A stretch of DNA of 34,020 bases from Thermoleophilia bacterium (lineage in GTDB: Bacteria; Actinomycetota; Thermoleophilia; Miltoncostaeales; Miltoncostaeaceae). Below are positions 14,608 to 22,760 of the stretch, one piece after another. Each line of letters starts with the position of its first letter. Positions within the stretch are counted from its first letter, which is position 1. Under the pieces are notes generated by a model. It worked only from the letters and a program-made list of their open reading frames with translations, had not been told where the DNA came from and searched no databases. Both the position numbers and the translations under genes were made by a program. The stretch covers positions 1 to 34,020 of the forward strand of contig JADLHW010000020.1 in assembly GCA_020848615.1 (NCBI GenBank). Direction: 5' to 3'.

Positions 14608-15536
14608 CCCGTCACATCCGTCGCGGTGAGGTCGGCGACCAGCGCTCCCACGCTCGCGGCGGACGGGTACGACGCCGCGCAGCCCGCGGCGCGGACGCTC
14701 AGCGCCGAGGCCGCGACACCCCAGGCGAGCGCCTCGAGCGGGCGCCGCCCGGTCAGTCGCGAGGCCAGGTAGGCGCCGGCGAGCGCATCGCCCGCACCCG
14801 CGGCGTTCACGACCTCGGCCCGCGGGACGTGCACGGCGCCAGACCCCGCGGACGACCGGACGGTCGCCGGCGCCCCGCCGTCGGTGAGCACGAGCTCGCG
14901 CACGCGCGGCAGGCGGGCGCGCACCGACTCCTCGTCGCCGGCGCCGAACAGGGACTCCATGTCCTCGCGCGAGGCGACGACGACGTCCGCGGCGGCGGCG
15001 AGCGCGGCGAGCGCCCGCGGGTCGCCGCCGAGCGCCGGCCGGTGGTTCACGACGCACGCCACGTCGACGCCGGCGGCGCGGGCGCGCCGCACCGCGGCCC
15101 GCGCCGTCGACGCACTGGAGGCGGACACCGCGAGAGTCACCCCGGTCACGACGAGCACGCCCAGCCCGGCGAGGAAGCCGTCGCGCACGTCGCCCGGCTC
15201 GAGGCGGCTTCCTGCCGAGCCGCGCCGGTGATAGACGAACCGGTGGCCCCCGTCCGGACCGGGCTCGTTGAGGTACAGGCCGGTCGGCGCGCCCGGATCG
15301 GTCGCGACCTGGTCGAGCTCGACCCCGGCGGCGCGCCAGAACTCCAGGAGCCGCCGGCCCGGTCCGTCGTCGCCGACCCGGCCCAGCAGGCGCGCCGGCA
15401 CGCCGAGGCGCGCGGCCATGACGCACACGTTCGCCGCGTCGCCGCCGAAGCCGACGGCGGGCGGGGCGGCCGGGTCACCGGTGTCCGGGAAGCCGAGCTC
15501 GAGCAGGCCCTCGCCGATGGCGCCGAGCCCGCGCAC
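14604..15536 (-). CDS. PfkB-family sugar kinase, probably 2-keto-3-deoxy-sugar-acid kinase
   Basis: 310 residues. The ribokinase-fold signatures are visible: GFGGDAANVCVMAARLG near residues 29-45, the lid region, and NAAGAGDALAGAYLAS with the catalytic Asp250. The usual DTTGAGD has become NAAGAGD, so the first Asp is Asn. Its place between a FadR regulator and a KDPG-type aldolase points to phosphorylation of 2-keto-3-deoxy-gluconate or -galactonate. Start GTG 15536 follows the regulator stop by 1 nt and its stop overlaps the aldolase start by 4 nt, so the three are one operon. Confidence 0.85.
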   Translation of the reverse strand: MRGLGAIGEGLLELGFPDTGDPAAPPAVGFGGDAANVCVMAARLGVPARLLGRVGDDGPGRRLLEFWRAAGVELDQVATDPGAPTGLYLNEPGPDGGHRFVYHRRGSAGSRLEPGDVRDGFLAGLGVLVVTGVTLAVSASSASTARAAVRRARAAGVDVACVVNHRPALGGDPRALAALAAAADVVVASREDMESLFGAGDEESVRARLPRVRELVLTDGGAPATVRSSAGSGAVHVPRAEVVNAAGAGDALAGAYLASRLTGRRPLEALAWGVAASALSVRAAGCAASYPSAASVGALVADLTATDVTG

Positions 15537-15537
15537 G

Positions 15538-16260
15538 TCACGGCAGCCCGAGGTGCTCGTGGTACGGGACCACCGCGTCCAGGTGCGCGCGCATCGCGCG
15601 GGCGGCGGCCCGCCGGTCCCCGGCGACGATCGGCCTGAGGACGCTCGTGTGCTGCTCGAGCTCCCACTCGCGGTAGCCGGGCTCCTTCTCGAGCGTGGGC
15701 CCGCGCTCGGCGAGCAGCTCGGCGAACGACGTCACGAAGCCGAAGAGCACCTCGTTGTGCGCCGCCGCGGCGACCGCGACGTGGAAGCGCACCGATGGGT
15801 CGACGGCGGGGCGGCCCTCGGCGATCAACCGCGCGTGCTCGGCGATGATCCCCTCGAGGTCGCGCACGTCGCTTTCGGTGCGCCGCTCGGCGGCCAGCCG
15901 CGCCGTCTCGACCTCGACGAGCCGGCGCGCCTCGAAGAGGTCGGTCGTGAGCCCGCGCGACAGGGCCATGGCGATCGCGTTCGGCGCGGTGCCGTTCGCG
16001 GCCGGGTCGGCGACGAACGCGCCCTGGCCGTGGCGGATCTCCAGGACGCCGAGCATCGCCAGGCCGTTGATCGCCTCGCGGATCGTGGAGCGCCCGACGC
16101 CCAGGAGCACCATCAGCTCGCGCTCGGACGGCATGCGCGTGCCCCGTTCGAGCCGTTTGTCGCGGATCTCGGCGAGGAGCTGCTCGGCGACCTGCTCGGC
16201 CAGCTTCGCCCGCGGCACGGGGGAGAGGGAGAGCTCGGGAGGACTTGACATCTCGGTCAT
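15538..16260 (-). CDS. FadR-subfamily GntR regulator (FCD ligand domain)
   Basis: 240 residues. The N-terminal winged helix (~20-85) reads ...RMPSERELMVLLGVGRSTIREAINGLAMLGVLEIRHGQGAFV, with the GntR recognition helix GVGRSTIREAI. The C-terminal FCD domain (~95-230) has metal-type residues: an Asp and His in DPSVRFHVAVA, a His in EQHTSVLRPI and a His in AMRAHLDAVV. FadR-type regulators of sugar-acid operons are usually repressors released by the sugar acid or its dehydrated product. Start ATG 16260 (alternative ATG 16251). It diverges from the SDR gene with only 21 nt between starts; GGTC/GACC half-sites across the gap suggest autoregulation and control of both arms. Confidence 0.9.
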   Translation of the reverse strand: MTEMSSPPELSLSPVPRAKLAEQVAEQLLAEIRDKRLERGTRMPSERELMVLLGVGRSTIREAINGLAMLGVLEIRHGQGAFVADPAANGTAPNAIAMALSRGLTTDLFEARRLVEVETARLAAERRTESDVRDLEGIIAEHARLIAEGRPAVDPSVRFHVAVAAAAHNEVLFGFVTSFAELLAERGPTLEKEPGYREWELEQHTSVLRPIVAGDRRAAARAMRAHLDAVVPYHEHLGLP

Positions 16261-16298
16261 GGCGTGGCGACCATAGCAGACATGCAGGTCATCAGACC
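16255..16298. promoter_or_regulatory. Candidate FadR/GntR operator cluster in the divergent gap
   Basis: GGTC/GACC half-sites lie at 16255-16258 (GGTC), 16269-16272 (GACC), 16287-16290 (GGTC) and 16295-16298 (GACC). The tightest pair, GGTC-ATCA-GACC (read TGGTC-TGAT-GACCT on the minus strand), resembles the TGGTC-type dyads bound by GntR/FadR proteins and covers the SDR start codon. On the minus strand TATGGT lies 9 nt before the regulator ATG and may be its -10 box. Confidence 0.45.
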
Positions 16299-17085
16299 AG
16301 TAGACCTCGGACCGATCGCGGCGCCGCTCGTCATCACCGGGGCGGCCTCCGGGATCGGGCGTGCGGTGGCCGTCCTGGCGGCGGCCCACGGCGTCCCGCT
16401 GGCGCTGCTCGACCGCGACGGGCGGGCCGTCGGCGCCCTCGCCCAGGAGCTCGCGAACGCCCACGGCACGCCCGCCGTCGGCCTGGGCGCGGACGTCGCC
16501 GACGAGGGCGCCGTCGACGCGGCCTTCGCGGCCGCGGCCGAGCGCCTGGGCCCGCCGCGCGGGCTCGTCACCAGCGCCGGCATCGATCGCGGCGGCGCCG
16601 CGCACGAGCTGCGCGCGGACGACTTCGACGAGGTCATCGCGGTGAACCTGCGCGGCACCTTCCTCGCCTGCCGCGCGGCGCTGCGCCACATGCGCGAGGC
16701 CGGCGGCGGCGCCGTCGTCTGCGTCTCCTCGCCGCTGGGCTTCGTCGGCGTGCCCGGCGGGGCGGGCGCGTACAGCGCCTCCAAGGGCGGCGTGTCCGCG
16801 TTCGTGCGGACGCTCGCCGTCGACTACGGCGCCGACGGGATCCGCGTGAACGCGCTGCTGCCCGGCGCGACCGAGACGCCGCTCATGTGGGCCTCGGTCG
16901 CCGAGGCCGACGTGCCCGCCATGCGCGCGCAGGTCGGCCGCGAGGTGCCGTTGGGGCGCCTGGCCGACCCCTCCGAGCCGGCGCGCGCCGCGCTGTGGCT
17001 CCTCTCCGACCAGGCGTCCTACGTCACCGGCGCGCAGATCGCCTGCGACGGCGGCGTCCTCGCGAAGGCCTCGATCTCCGTCTGA
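16282..17085 (+). CDS. Short-chain dehydrogenase/reductase, probable sugar dehydrogenase
   Basis: 267 residues from ATG 16282 (a GTG at 16264 would add six). Classical SDR features are present: cofactor motif TGAASGIG, an acidic residue after strand 2 (ALLDRDG) favouring NAD+, DVAD at the adenine site, the structural Asn in VNLRGTF, catalytic Ser in VCVSSPLG and YSASK. In this operon it most likely oxidises an aldose at C1 to the lactone, or a hydroxyl of a sugar acid. It is the first gene of the rightward arm and its start codon lies in the candidate operator. Valine codons are 20 GTC : 8 GTG : 1 GTA by eye. Confidence 0.88.
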   Translation: MQVIRPVDLGPIAAPLVITGAASGIGRAVAVLAAAHGVPLALLDRDGRAVGALAQELANAHGTPAVGLGADVADEGAVDAAFAAAAERLGPPRGLVTSAGIDRGGAAHELRADDFDEVIAVNLRGTFLACRAALRHMREAGGGAVVCVSSPLGFVGVPGGAGAYSASKGGVSAFVRTLAVDYGADGIRVNALLPGATETPLMWASVAEADVPAMRAQVGREVPLGRLADPSEPARAALWLLSDQASYVTGAQIACDGGVLAKASISV

Positions 17086-17098
17086 TCCACAGGACCGC

Positions 17099-18106
17099 AT
17101 GACCCCCCACCCGCCTCCCCCGATCCAACCGCACCCCATGCTGAGCGAACGCCTGCGCGCCGTCACGACGATCGCCGCCGCCTCGGGGGCGGGCGCCGCC
17201 GTGCTCACGCGGCCCGCGTCCGCGCGCTGGCTGGGCCTGCCCGACGGCGCCGGGCGCCACGTCGTGGTGGCCGCCGGCGCCGGGCTCGTCGTCGCGGCCG
17301 GCGACGCGGCCGCGCTCGCCACCGCGCTCCGGCGGGCCGGGCTGCGCCCGCACGACCCGGTGGCCGTCGACGCGCCGGGCCTCGCGCTGGGGCATCCCGT
17401 CCTGGACGCGGCCGAGGCGCTGGACGCGGAGCGCATGGTGAAGGACGACCGCGAGCTCGCCCTCATCGCCCGGGCCGCCCGGCTCGTCGACGCCGGCCAG
17501 GCGGCGGCGCGCGCGGCGGCCGTCGCGGGTGCCACCGAGGACGATCTGTGGATGGCGGCGGCGGCCGCGATGCGGGCCGTGGCGGGCGCGCCGGTCGAGG
17601 CGGGCGTCGACCTGATGGCCGGCGCGCGCACGGCGCTCGTCGGCGAGCCGCCGGACGGGACGGTGCTGCGCGCCGGCGACCCCGTCCTGTTCGACCTCGC
17701 GCCCTGCCGCGACGGCTACTGGGCCGACTCGTGCGCGACGTTCGCCTGCGGCGCGCCGCCGGCGGCGCTCGCCCGCCGCCACGACGCGGTGCGCCGCGCG
17801 CTCGAGGTCGCGCTCGAGCGCGCCCGGCCCGGAGTCTCGGCCGGCGCCCTCGACGCCGCGGTGCGCGCGGTCCTCGCGAAGCACGGCCTGAGCTGCCCGC
17901 ACCACATCGGCCACGGCGTCGGCACGGCGCCCCAGGAGGCGCCCTGGATCCTGCCCGGCCGGACGACCGTGCTGCGGGAGGGCATGGTCGTCGCCCTCGA
18001 GCCCGGCGCGTACGCCGGCGGCTTCGGCGTGCGCCTCGAGCACCTCGCGGTGGTGCGCCCCGACGGCGCCGTCCCGCTGACCTCCCATGACCTGTCCCTG
18101 AGCTGA
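17099..18106 (+). CDS. M24-family metallopeptidase (Xaa-Pro peptidase/creatinase fold)
   Basis: 335 residues from ATG 17099, with AGGA just upstream; an in-frame ATG at 17138 is an alternative. A short creatinase-like N-terminal domain (~15-110) leads into the pita-bread domain. All five metal ligands are visible: Asp199 (LFDLAP), Asp210 (YWADSCATF), His272 (HHIGHGVG), Glu301 (ALEPGAYA) and Glu314 (RLEHLAVV), so the metal centre looks functional. M24 proteins cleave Xaa-Pro bonds, creatine or other C-N bonds. Lying between a sugar dehydrogenase and a sugar-acid dehydratase, it has no obvious step in a standard pathway. It may release an amide- or amino-acid-linked part of the substrate; that is speculation. 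Confidence 0.85.
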   Translation: MTPHPPPPIQPHPMLSERLRAVTTIAAASGAGAAVLTRPASARWLGLPDGAGRHVVVAAGAGLVVAAGDAAALATALRRAGLRPHDPVAVDAPGLALGHPVLDAAEALDAERMVKDDRELALIARAARLVDAGQAAARAAAVAGATEDDLWMAAAAAMRAVAGAPVEAGVDLMAGARTALVGEPPDGTVLRAGDPVLFDLAPCRDGYWADSCATFACGAPPAALARRHDAVRRALEVALERARPGVSAGALDAAVRAVLAKHGLSCPHHIGHGVGTAPQEAPWILPGRTTVLREGMVVALEPGAYAGGFGVRLEHLAVVRPDGAVPLTSHDLSLS

Positions 18107-18124
18107 CCCAACGAGAGCGAGCCC

Positions 18125-19312
18125 ATGCGCATCACCGCAGTCGACTGCCACGTCCTCGTCCAGCCCGCGTTCGACACGACCGCCGCGAGCTCCGCGCAGG
18201 ACGACATCGTCGTCGAGATCCACACCGACGAGGGGATCACGGGCATCGGGGAGACCGACGTCAACCCGTGGATCGCGCGGGCCTGCATCGAGGCGCCGGG
18301 CACGCACAACATGGGCCTCGGCCTGCGCGAGATGCTCATCGGCGCCGACCCGCTCGACGTCGAGGGCCTGTGGCAGCGGCTCTACGTCGGCTCGGCCATG
18401 AACGGCCGTCGCGGCGCGGTCGTCAACGCCATCGGCGCGCTCGACATGGCGCTCCACGACCTGCGCGGCAAGGCGCTCGGCAAGCCCTGCCACGCGCTGC
18501 TGGGCACGGCCTGCCGCGAGTCGATCACGCCGTACGCCTCGCTGCAGCCGGAGGTCGACAACTTCGAGGACTACCGCGACTCGATGATCGACTGGGCCCG
18601 CAGGGCCGTCGCGGCGGGCTTCCGCGCGGTGAAGGCCGAGGTGACGCTGGAAGGTCCGTACGCCCACAACGGCCTGCGCGAACCGTGGGAGCGCAGCACG
18701 GAGGTCCTCGCCGGCGTGCGCGGCGCGGTGGGCCCGGACGTCGCCGTCCTCGTCGACGTGCAGTACGCCTTCCCGGACGCCGACACGGCGCTGCGCGTGA
18801 TCGCGGACTGGAGGGACTTCGACCTGTACTTCGTCGAGACGCCGCTCTGGCCCGACGACCTGGAGGGGTACGCGAAGGTCTCCGCGCGGTCGCCCATCCC
18901 GATCGCCGCCGGCGAGTGGCTCACGACCCGCTTCGAGCTGCTGGACCTGATGGACCGCGGCGGCGTGCAGGTCGTGCAGCCGGACATCGGCCGCGTCGGC
19001 GGGCTCACCGAGGCGCTGCGCGTCTGCGAGCTGGCGGGCGAGCGCGGCCTGCGAATCGTGCCGCACCTGTGGAAGACCGGGATCTCGATCGCGGCGGCCG
19101 CCCACCTCGCCGCGGTGACGCCGAACTGCGACTACATCGAGTTCCTCCCGAGCGACCTCAGCGCGTCCGGGCTGCGCAAGGACCTCACCAGCGACGAGCT
19201 GGAGATGGTCGACGGCGTCATCCCGCTCCCGCAGCGGCCGGGCCTGGGCATCGAGCTCGACCGCGACGCCCTCGAACGCTACGCCGCGGAGGCGGCGGCA
19301 CTGGCCGGGTGA
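18125..19312 (+). CDS. Enolase-superfamily (mandelate racemase/muconate lactonizing type) sugar-acid dehydratase
   Basis: 395 residues. The capping domain (~1-125) is followed by the barrel. Metal ligands by position are Asp211 (LVDVQYA), Glu238 (YFVETPL) and Glu264 (AAGEWLTT). The acid/base dyad is Asp287 (QPDIGRVGG) with His314 (VPHLWKTGIS). On the opposite strand the MR/MLE-type KxK pair reads Lys170-Ala-Glu172, so the second lysine is Glu. With kinase and aldolase nearby, dehydration of an aldonate to a 2-keto-3-deoxy acid is the most likely reaction; racemisation or cycloisomerisation are alternatives. The stop overlaps the GH13 start (GTGA), so the two are translationally coupled. Confidence 0.85.
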   Translation: MRITAVDCHVLVQPAFDTTAASSAQDDIVVEIHTDEGITGIGETDVNPWIARACIEAPGTHNMGLGLREMLIGADPLDVEGLWQRLYVGSAMNGRRGAVVNAIGALDMALHDLRGKALGKPCHALLGTACRESITPYASLQPEVDNFEDYRDSMIDWARRAVAAGFRAVKAEVTLEGPYAHNGLREPWERSTEVLAGVRGAVGPDVAVLVDVQYAFPDADTALRVIADWRDFDLYFVETPLWPDDLEGYAKVSARSPIPIAAGEWLTTRFELLDLMDRGGVQVVQPDIGRVGGLTEALRVCELAGERGLRIVPHLWKTGISIAAAAHLAAVTPNCDYIEFLPSDLSASGLRKDLTSDELEMVDGVIPLPQRPGLGIELDRDALERYAAEAAALAG

Positions 19313-20982
19313 GCGACGCTCCGGACACCCCCGGATCCGGAGCGCCGGCCGGTGCCGCCACCTGCGCGGCGCGCCACTGGTGGCAGGACATGGTCCTCTA
19401 CGAGAACCACCTGCCCAGCATGCGCGACGGCAACGGCGACGGCATCGGGGACCTCGAGGGGCTCATCGCCGCGCTCGACCATCTCGCCGAGCTCGGCGTC
19501 GGCGGCGTGTGGGTGGGCCCGTTCTTCCGCTCGCCGCTGCTGGACCAGGGCTTCGATATCACCGACCACTGCGACGTCGAGCCGGTCTTCGGCGACCTCG
19601 CGACGTTCGACCGGCTGGTCGCCGCGGCGCACGCGCGCGGCATCCGCGTGATCGTCGACTACGTCCCGAACCACACCAGCGACCGGCACCCGTGGTTCAT
19701 CGAGTCGCGCTCCTCGCGCACGAGCCCCAGGCGCGACTGGTACGTGTGGGCCGACGCCGCGCCGGGCCGCGAGGTGCCGAACAACTGGACCAGCGAGGCC
19801 GGCGGCTCGGTGTGGGAGTGGGACGAGGGCTCGGGCCAGTTCTACCTGCACTCCCACCTCAGGGAGCAGCCGGACCTCAACTGGCGCAACCCGGAGGTGC
19901 GGGACGCCATGCTCGACGTGCTGCGCTTCTGGCTCGACCGCGGCGCGGACGGCTTCCGCATCGACGTGGCGCACATGCTCATGAAGGACCCCGGGCTCCG
20001 CGACAACCCGGTGGACCCGCACCGGGGCGACAACCCCTGGGACATCCAGCACCCCGACTTCGCCGGCCAGCTCCACATCCACGACCGGATGCACCCGGAC
20101 CTCCACGAGGAGCTGCGCCGGATCCGCGCCGTCCTCGACGGCTACGACGGGGACCGCGTCGCGATCGGCGAGATCGAGGGGATGGACTGGGACCGCTGGG
20201 CGCGGTACTTCGGCGAGCACCTCGACGAGCTGCACCTGCCGTTCGCCTTCCGCCTCATCGAGACCGCGTGGGAGGCGCCCGCGCTCGCCGCCGTGCTGGG
20301 CGAGCTCGACGACGCGCTGCCCGAGGGCGCGTGGCCGATCCTCGCGCTCGGCAACCACGACCGGCGGCGGCTCGCGACGCGCCTCGGGCGTCCCCAGGCG
20401 CGGGTTGCCGCGATGCTCCTGCTGACGGCGCGCGGCACGCCGACGATCCTCTACGGCGACGAGCTGGGGCTCGTCGACCAGGACGTGCCTGTGGAGCGCC
20501 GGCGCGACGCGTTCGCGCGCGCCACCGGCGGCGTCTCGCGCGATCCCACCCGCACGCCGATGCCGTGGAACGCGGGACCGAACTCCGGGTTCTCGCCCGC
20601 GGACGCACGGGACCTGTGGCTCCCGGTCTGCGTCGAGTACCAGACGCTCAACGTCGAGGCGCAGCGCGCCGACCCGCGCTCCTCGCTCACCCTGTACCGC
20701 CGGCTGCTGGAGCTGCGCCGCGCGAGCGCCGCGCTGACGGCGGGCGACTGGGAACGGCACGCGGCCAGCGACGACCACGTGCTCGTCTACGCCCGCACCG
20801 CGGGCGCGGAGCGCTGCGTCGTGGCGCTGAACCTCACCCCGCGGGCGCGGACCGTCGACCTCGGCGAGACCGGCGACCTGCTGCTCTCGACGCTCCTCGA
20901 CCGCGACGGGCGGGCCGCGGGCCCGGTCATCGAGCTGCGCGCCGACGAGGGCGTCCTGCTGCGCACCGGGGGCGCCGGGTGA
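19309..20982 (+). CDS. GH13 alpha-glycosidase (alpha-glucosidase/oligo-1,6-glucosidase type) with altered -1 subsite
   Basis: 557 residues. The GH13 regions are in order: DYVPNHTS (I), GFRIDVAH with nucleophile Asp219 (II), AIGEIEG with general acid Glu288 (III), and LGNHDRRR with Asp351 (IV). The long insert RTPMPWNAGPNSGFS is typical of the oligo-glucosidase/sucrose-hydrolase branch. The catalytic triad is intact. Near the N-terminus the conserved YQIYPRSF-like stretch is YENHLPSM (residues 31-38), and the GYDxxDY stretch is GFDITDH (81-87); these residues shape the -1 subsite. No signal peptide is visible, so it acts on imported substrate. Start GTG 19309 overlaps the dehydratase stop, and its own stop overlaps the permease start. 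Confidence 0.9.
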   Translation: MSDAPDTPGSGAPAGAATCAARHWWQDMVLYENHLPSMRDGNGDGIGDLEGLIAALDHLAELGVGGVWVGPFFRSPLLDQGFDITDHCDVEPVFGDLATFDRLVAAAHARGIRVIVDYVPNHTSDRHPWFIESRSSRTSPRRDWYVWADAAPGREVPNNWTSEAGGSVWEWDEGSGQFYLHSHLREQPDLNWRNPEVRDAMLDVLRFWLDRGADGFRIDVAHMLMKDPGLRDNPVDPHRGDNPWDIQHPDFAGQLHIHDRMHPDLHEELRRIRAVLDGYDGDRVAIGEIEGMDWDRWARYFGEHLDELHLPFAFRLIETAWEAPALAAVLGELDDALPEGAWPILALGNHDRRRLATRLGRPQARVAAMLLLTARGTPTILYGDELGLVDQDVPVERRRDAFARATGGVSRDPTRTPMPWNAGPNSGFSPADARDLWLPVCVEYQTLNVEAQRADPRSSLTLYRRLLELRRASAALTAGDWERHAASDDHVLVYARTAGAERCVVALNLTPRARTVDLGETGDLLLSTLLDRDGRAAGPVIELRADEGVLLRTGGAG

Positions 20983-21926
20983 CCAGCGTCGCGACGCGTC
21001 CGGACGCCCCCGGCGGCGACGTCGCCGCCGCACCGCGCCGGCGGCGCATGACCCGCGCGCGGCGCGAGGAGCGCCGCACGGCCCTCGCGATGCTGAGCCC
21101 GGCGGTGGCGGTGATCGTCGCCGTCGCGTTCCTGCCGGTCCTCTACACGATCTACCTGAGCTTCCACGACGCCACCGTCACACGCACCGGCGGGTGGGTC
21201 GGCTTCGACAACTACTCCGGGGCGCTCCGGGACGAGGTGTTCCGCACGGCGCTCGCCAACACCGTGATCTTCACCGTCGTCAGCGTCGCGCTGGAGCTCG
21301 CCCTGGGCCTGGCGATCGCCGTCGGGATCAACCGGGCCTTCCGCGGCCGCGGCCTGGTGCGCACGGCGGTGCTCGTCCCGTGGGCCTTCCCGGTGGTGGT
21401 CTCGGCGCTGATGTGGCGCCTCATGCTCCAGGACCAGGTCGGCATCATCACGTACGTGGTCCAGGAGCTGGGGATCACGGACAGCCCGATCCTCGGCGAC
21501 CGCTGGCCGCTCATGATCGCGGCGATCCTCGTGGACGTCTGGAAGACCACGCCGTTCATGGCGCTCCTGCTCCTGGCCGGCCTGCAGACGATCCCGCGGG
21601 ACGTCCTGGAGGCCGCCGAGATGGACGGGGCGACCGCATGGCAGCGCTTCCGGGACGTGACGCTCCCGCTGCTGCGGCCGGCGATCCTCGTCGCGGTCCT
21701 CTTCCGCACCCTCGAGGCGTGGAGCGTCTACGACCTGTTCTGGGTCATGACCGACCGCCGGCTCGACTCGCTCTCGACGTACGTCTACGAGGGCGTGCGC
21801 GTCAGCCAGCTGCAGTTCGCCACGGGCACGGCGGCGGCGGTACTGGTCTTCATCTCGTCGATCGTGATCGCGCTCGTCTTCATCAAGGGCTTCGGCGCGA
21901 AGACGCTGCAGGAGGACGAGCGATGA
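20979..21926 (+). CDS. Sugar ABC transporter permease, MalF/UgpA type
   Basis: 315 residues from GTG 20979 (GTGA overlap with GH13). A basic N-terminal tail precedes six transmembrane segments, the first around LSPAVAVIVAVAFLPVLYTIYLSF. The EAA loop that docks on the ATPase reads EAAEMDGATAWQRFRDVTLPLLRP. It pairs with the MalG-type permease encoded next to form the channel of a CUT1-family carbohydrate importer. The stop overlaps the next start in ATGA. Confidence 0.93.
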   Translation: MTSVATRPDAPGGDVAAAPRRRRMTRARREERRTALAMLSPAVAVIVAVAFLPVLYTIYLSFHDATVTRTGGWVGFDNYSGALRDEVFRTALANTVIFTVVSVALELALGLAIAVGINRAFRGRGLVRTAVLVPWAFPVVVSALMWRLMLQDQVGIITYVVQELGITDSPILGDRWPLMIAAILVDVWKTTPFMALLLLAGLQTIPRDVLEAAEMDGATAWQRFRDVTLPLLRPAILVAVLFRTLEAWSVYDLFWVMTDRRLDSLSTYVYEGVRVSQLQFATGTAAAVLVFISSIVIALVFIKGFGAKTLQEDER

Positions 21927-22741
21927 GGGCGCGCCTGGCCACCTGGGGCCCGGCCCTCGTCATCGTCCTGGTGGCCGTGCTGCCGGTGGTGTGGGTCCTG
22001 AAGATGAGCCTCATCCCCCGGCGGGAGCTGTTCCGGTCGCCGCCGACGGTGCTGCCCGACGACATCACCCTGCAGCACTACCGCACGGTCTTCGACGACC
22101 CCGCGTTCCGCCAGGGCCTGGTGAACAGCCTCATCATCGCCGGCGCGACGACGCTGCTCGCGCTGGTGTTCGGGGCGCTCGCGGCCTATCCGCTGGCGCG
22201 CCTGCGGTTCGGCGGGCGCACGTTCATCATGACCGGGATCCTGGCGCTCGCGTTCTTCCCGAGCGTCGCGATCATCGCGCCGCTGTTCGTCGAGTTCCGC
22301 AACCTGCAGCTCCTGAACTCGTACGCCGCGGTCATCATCGTCGACACGGTCTTCGCGCTGCCGCTGGCGGTGTGGATCCTCACCGCGTTCTTCCGTCAGC
22401 TCCCGCGCGACCTCGAGGACGCGGCGCGCATGGACGGCGCCACGACGCTGCAGACCTTCCGGCGGGTCATCGTGCCGATCGCCGCGCCCGGCGTGTTCAC
22501 CGCCGGCATCCTGACCTTCATCTTCGCCTGGAACGAGTTCCTGTTCGCGAACACGTTCCTGTTCGACGAGTCGCGCTGGCCGGTCACGGTCGTCATCCCG
22601 AACTTCGCGACGCAGTACTCCATCGACTACGGCGGGCAGGCGGCGGCGGCGATCGTCGTCACGGTCCCGCTCGTGCTGCTGGTGCTCGTGTTCCAGCGGC
22701 GCATCGTGTCCGGCCTGACCGCCGGAGCGGTCAAGGGATAA
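21923..22741 (+). CDS. Sugar ABC transporter permease, MalG/UgpE type
   Basis: 272 residues. GGAGG at 21911-21915 and the ATGA overlap fix the start at 21923. Six transmembrane segments are visible, with the EAA-type loop EDAARMDGATTLQTFRRVIVPIAAPG in the second half and IFAWNEFLFANTF after it, both standard for CUT1 MalG-like permeases. It partners the preceding MalF-type subunit. The binding protein gene follows after 19 nt. Confidence 0.93.
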   Translation: MRARLATWGPALVIVLVAVLPVVWVLKMSLIPRRELFRSPPTVLPDDITLQHYRTVFDDPAFRQGLVNSLIIAGATTLLALVFGALAAYPLARLRFGGRTFIMTGILALAFFPSVAIIAPLFVEFRNLQLLNSYAAVIIVDTVFALPLAVWILTAFFRQLPRDLEDAARMDGATTLQTFRRVIVPIAAPGVFTAGILTFIFAWNEFLFANTFLFDESRWPVTVVIPNFATQYSIDYGGQAAAAIVVTVPLVLLVLVFQRRIVSGLTAGAVKG

Positions 22742-22760
22742 CACGAAAGGGAGCACCGAC

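Noticed and set aside
16261-17631. N-terminal extension of the FadR regulator to a much earlier start
   Set aside because: The extension is antisense to the SDR and M24 genes and is low-complexity; the winged helix begins just after the ATG at 16260.
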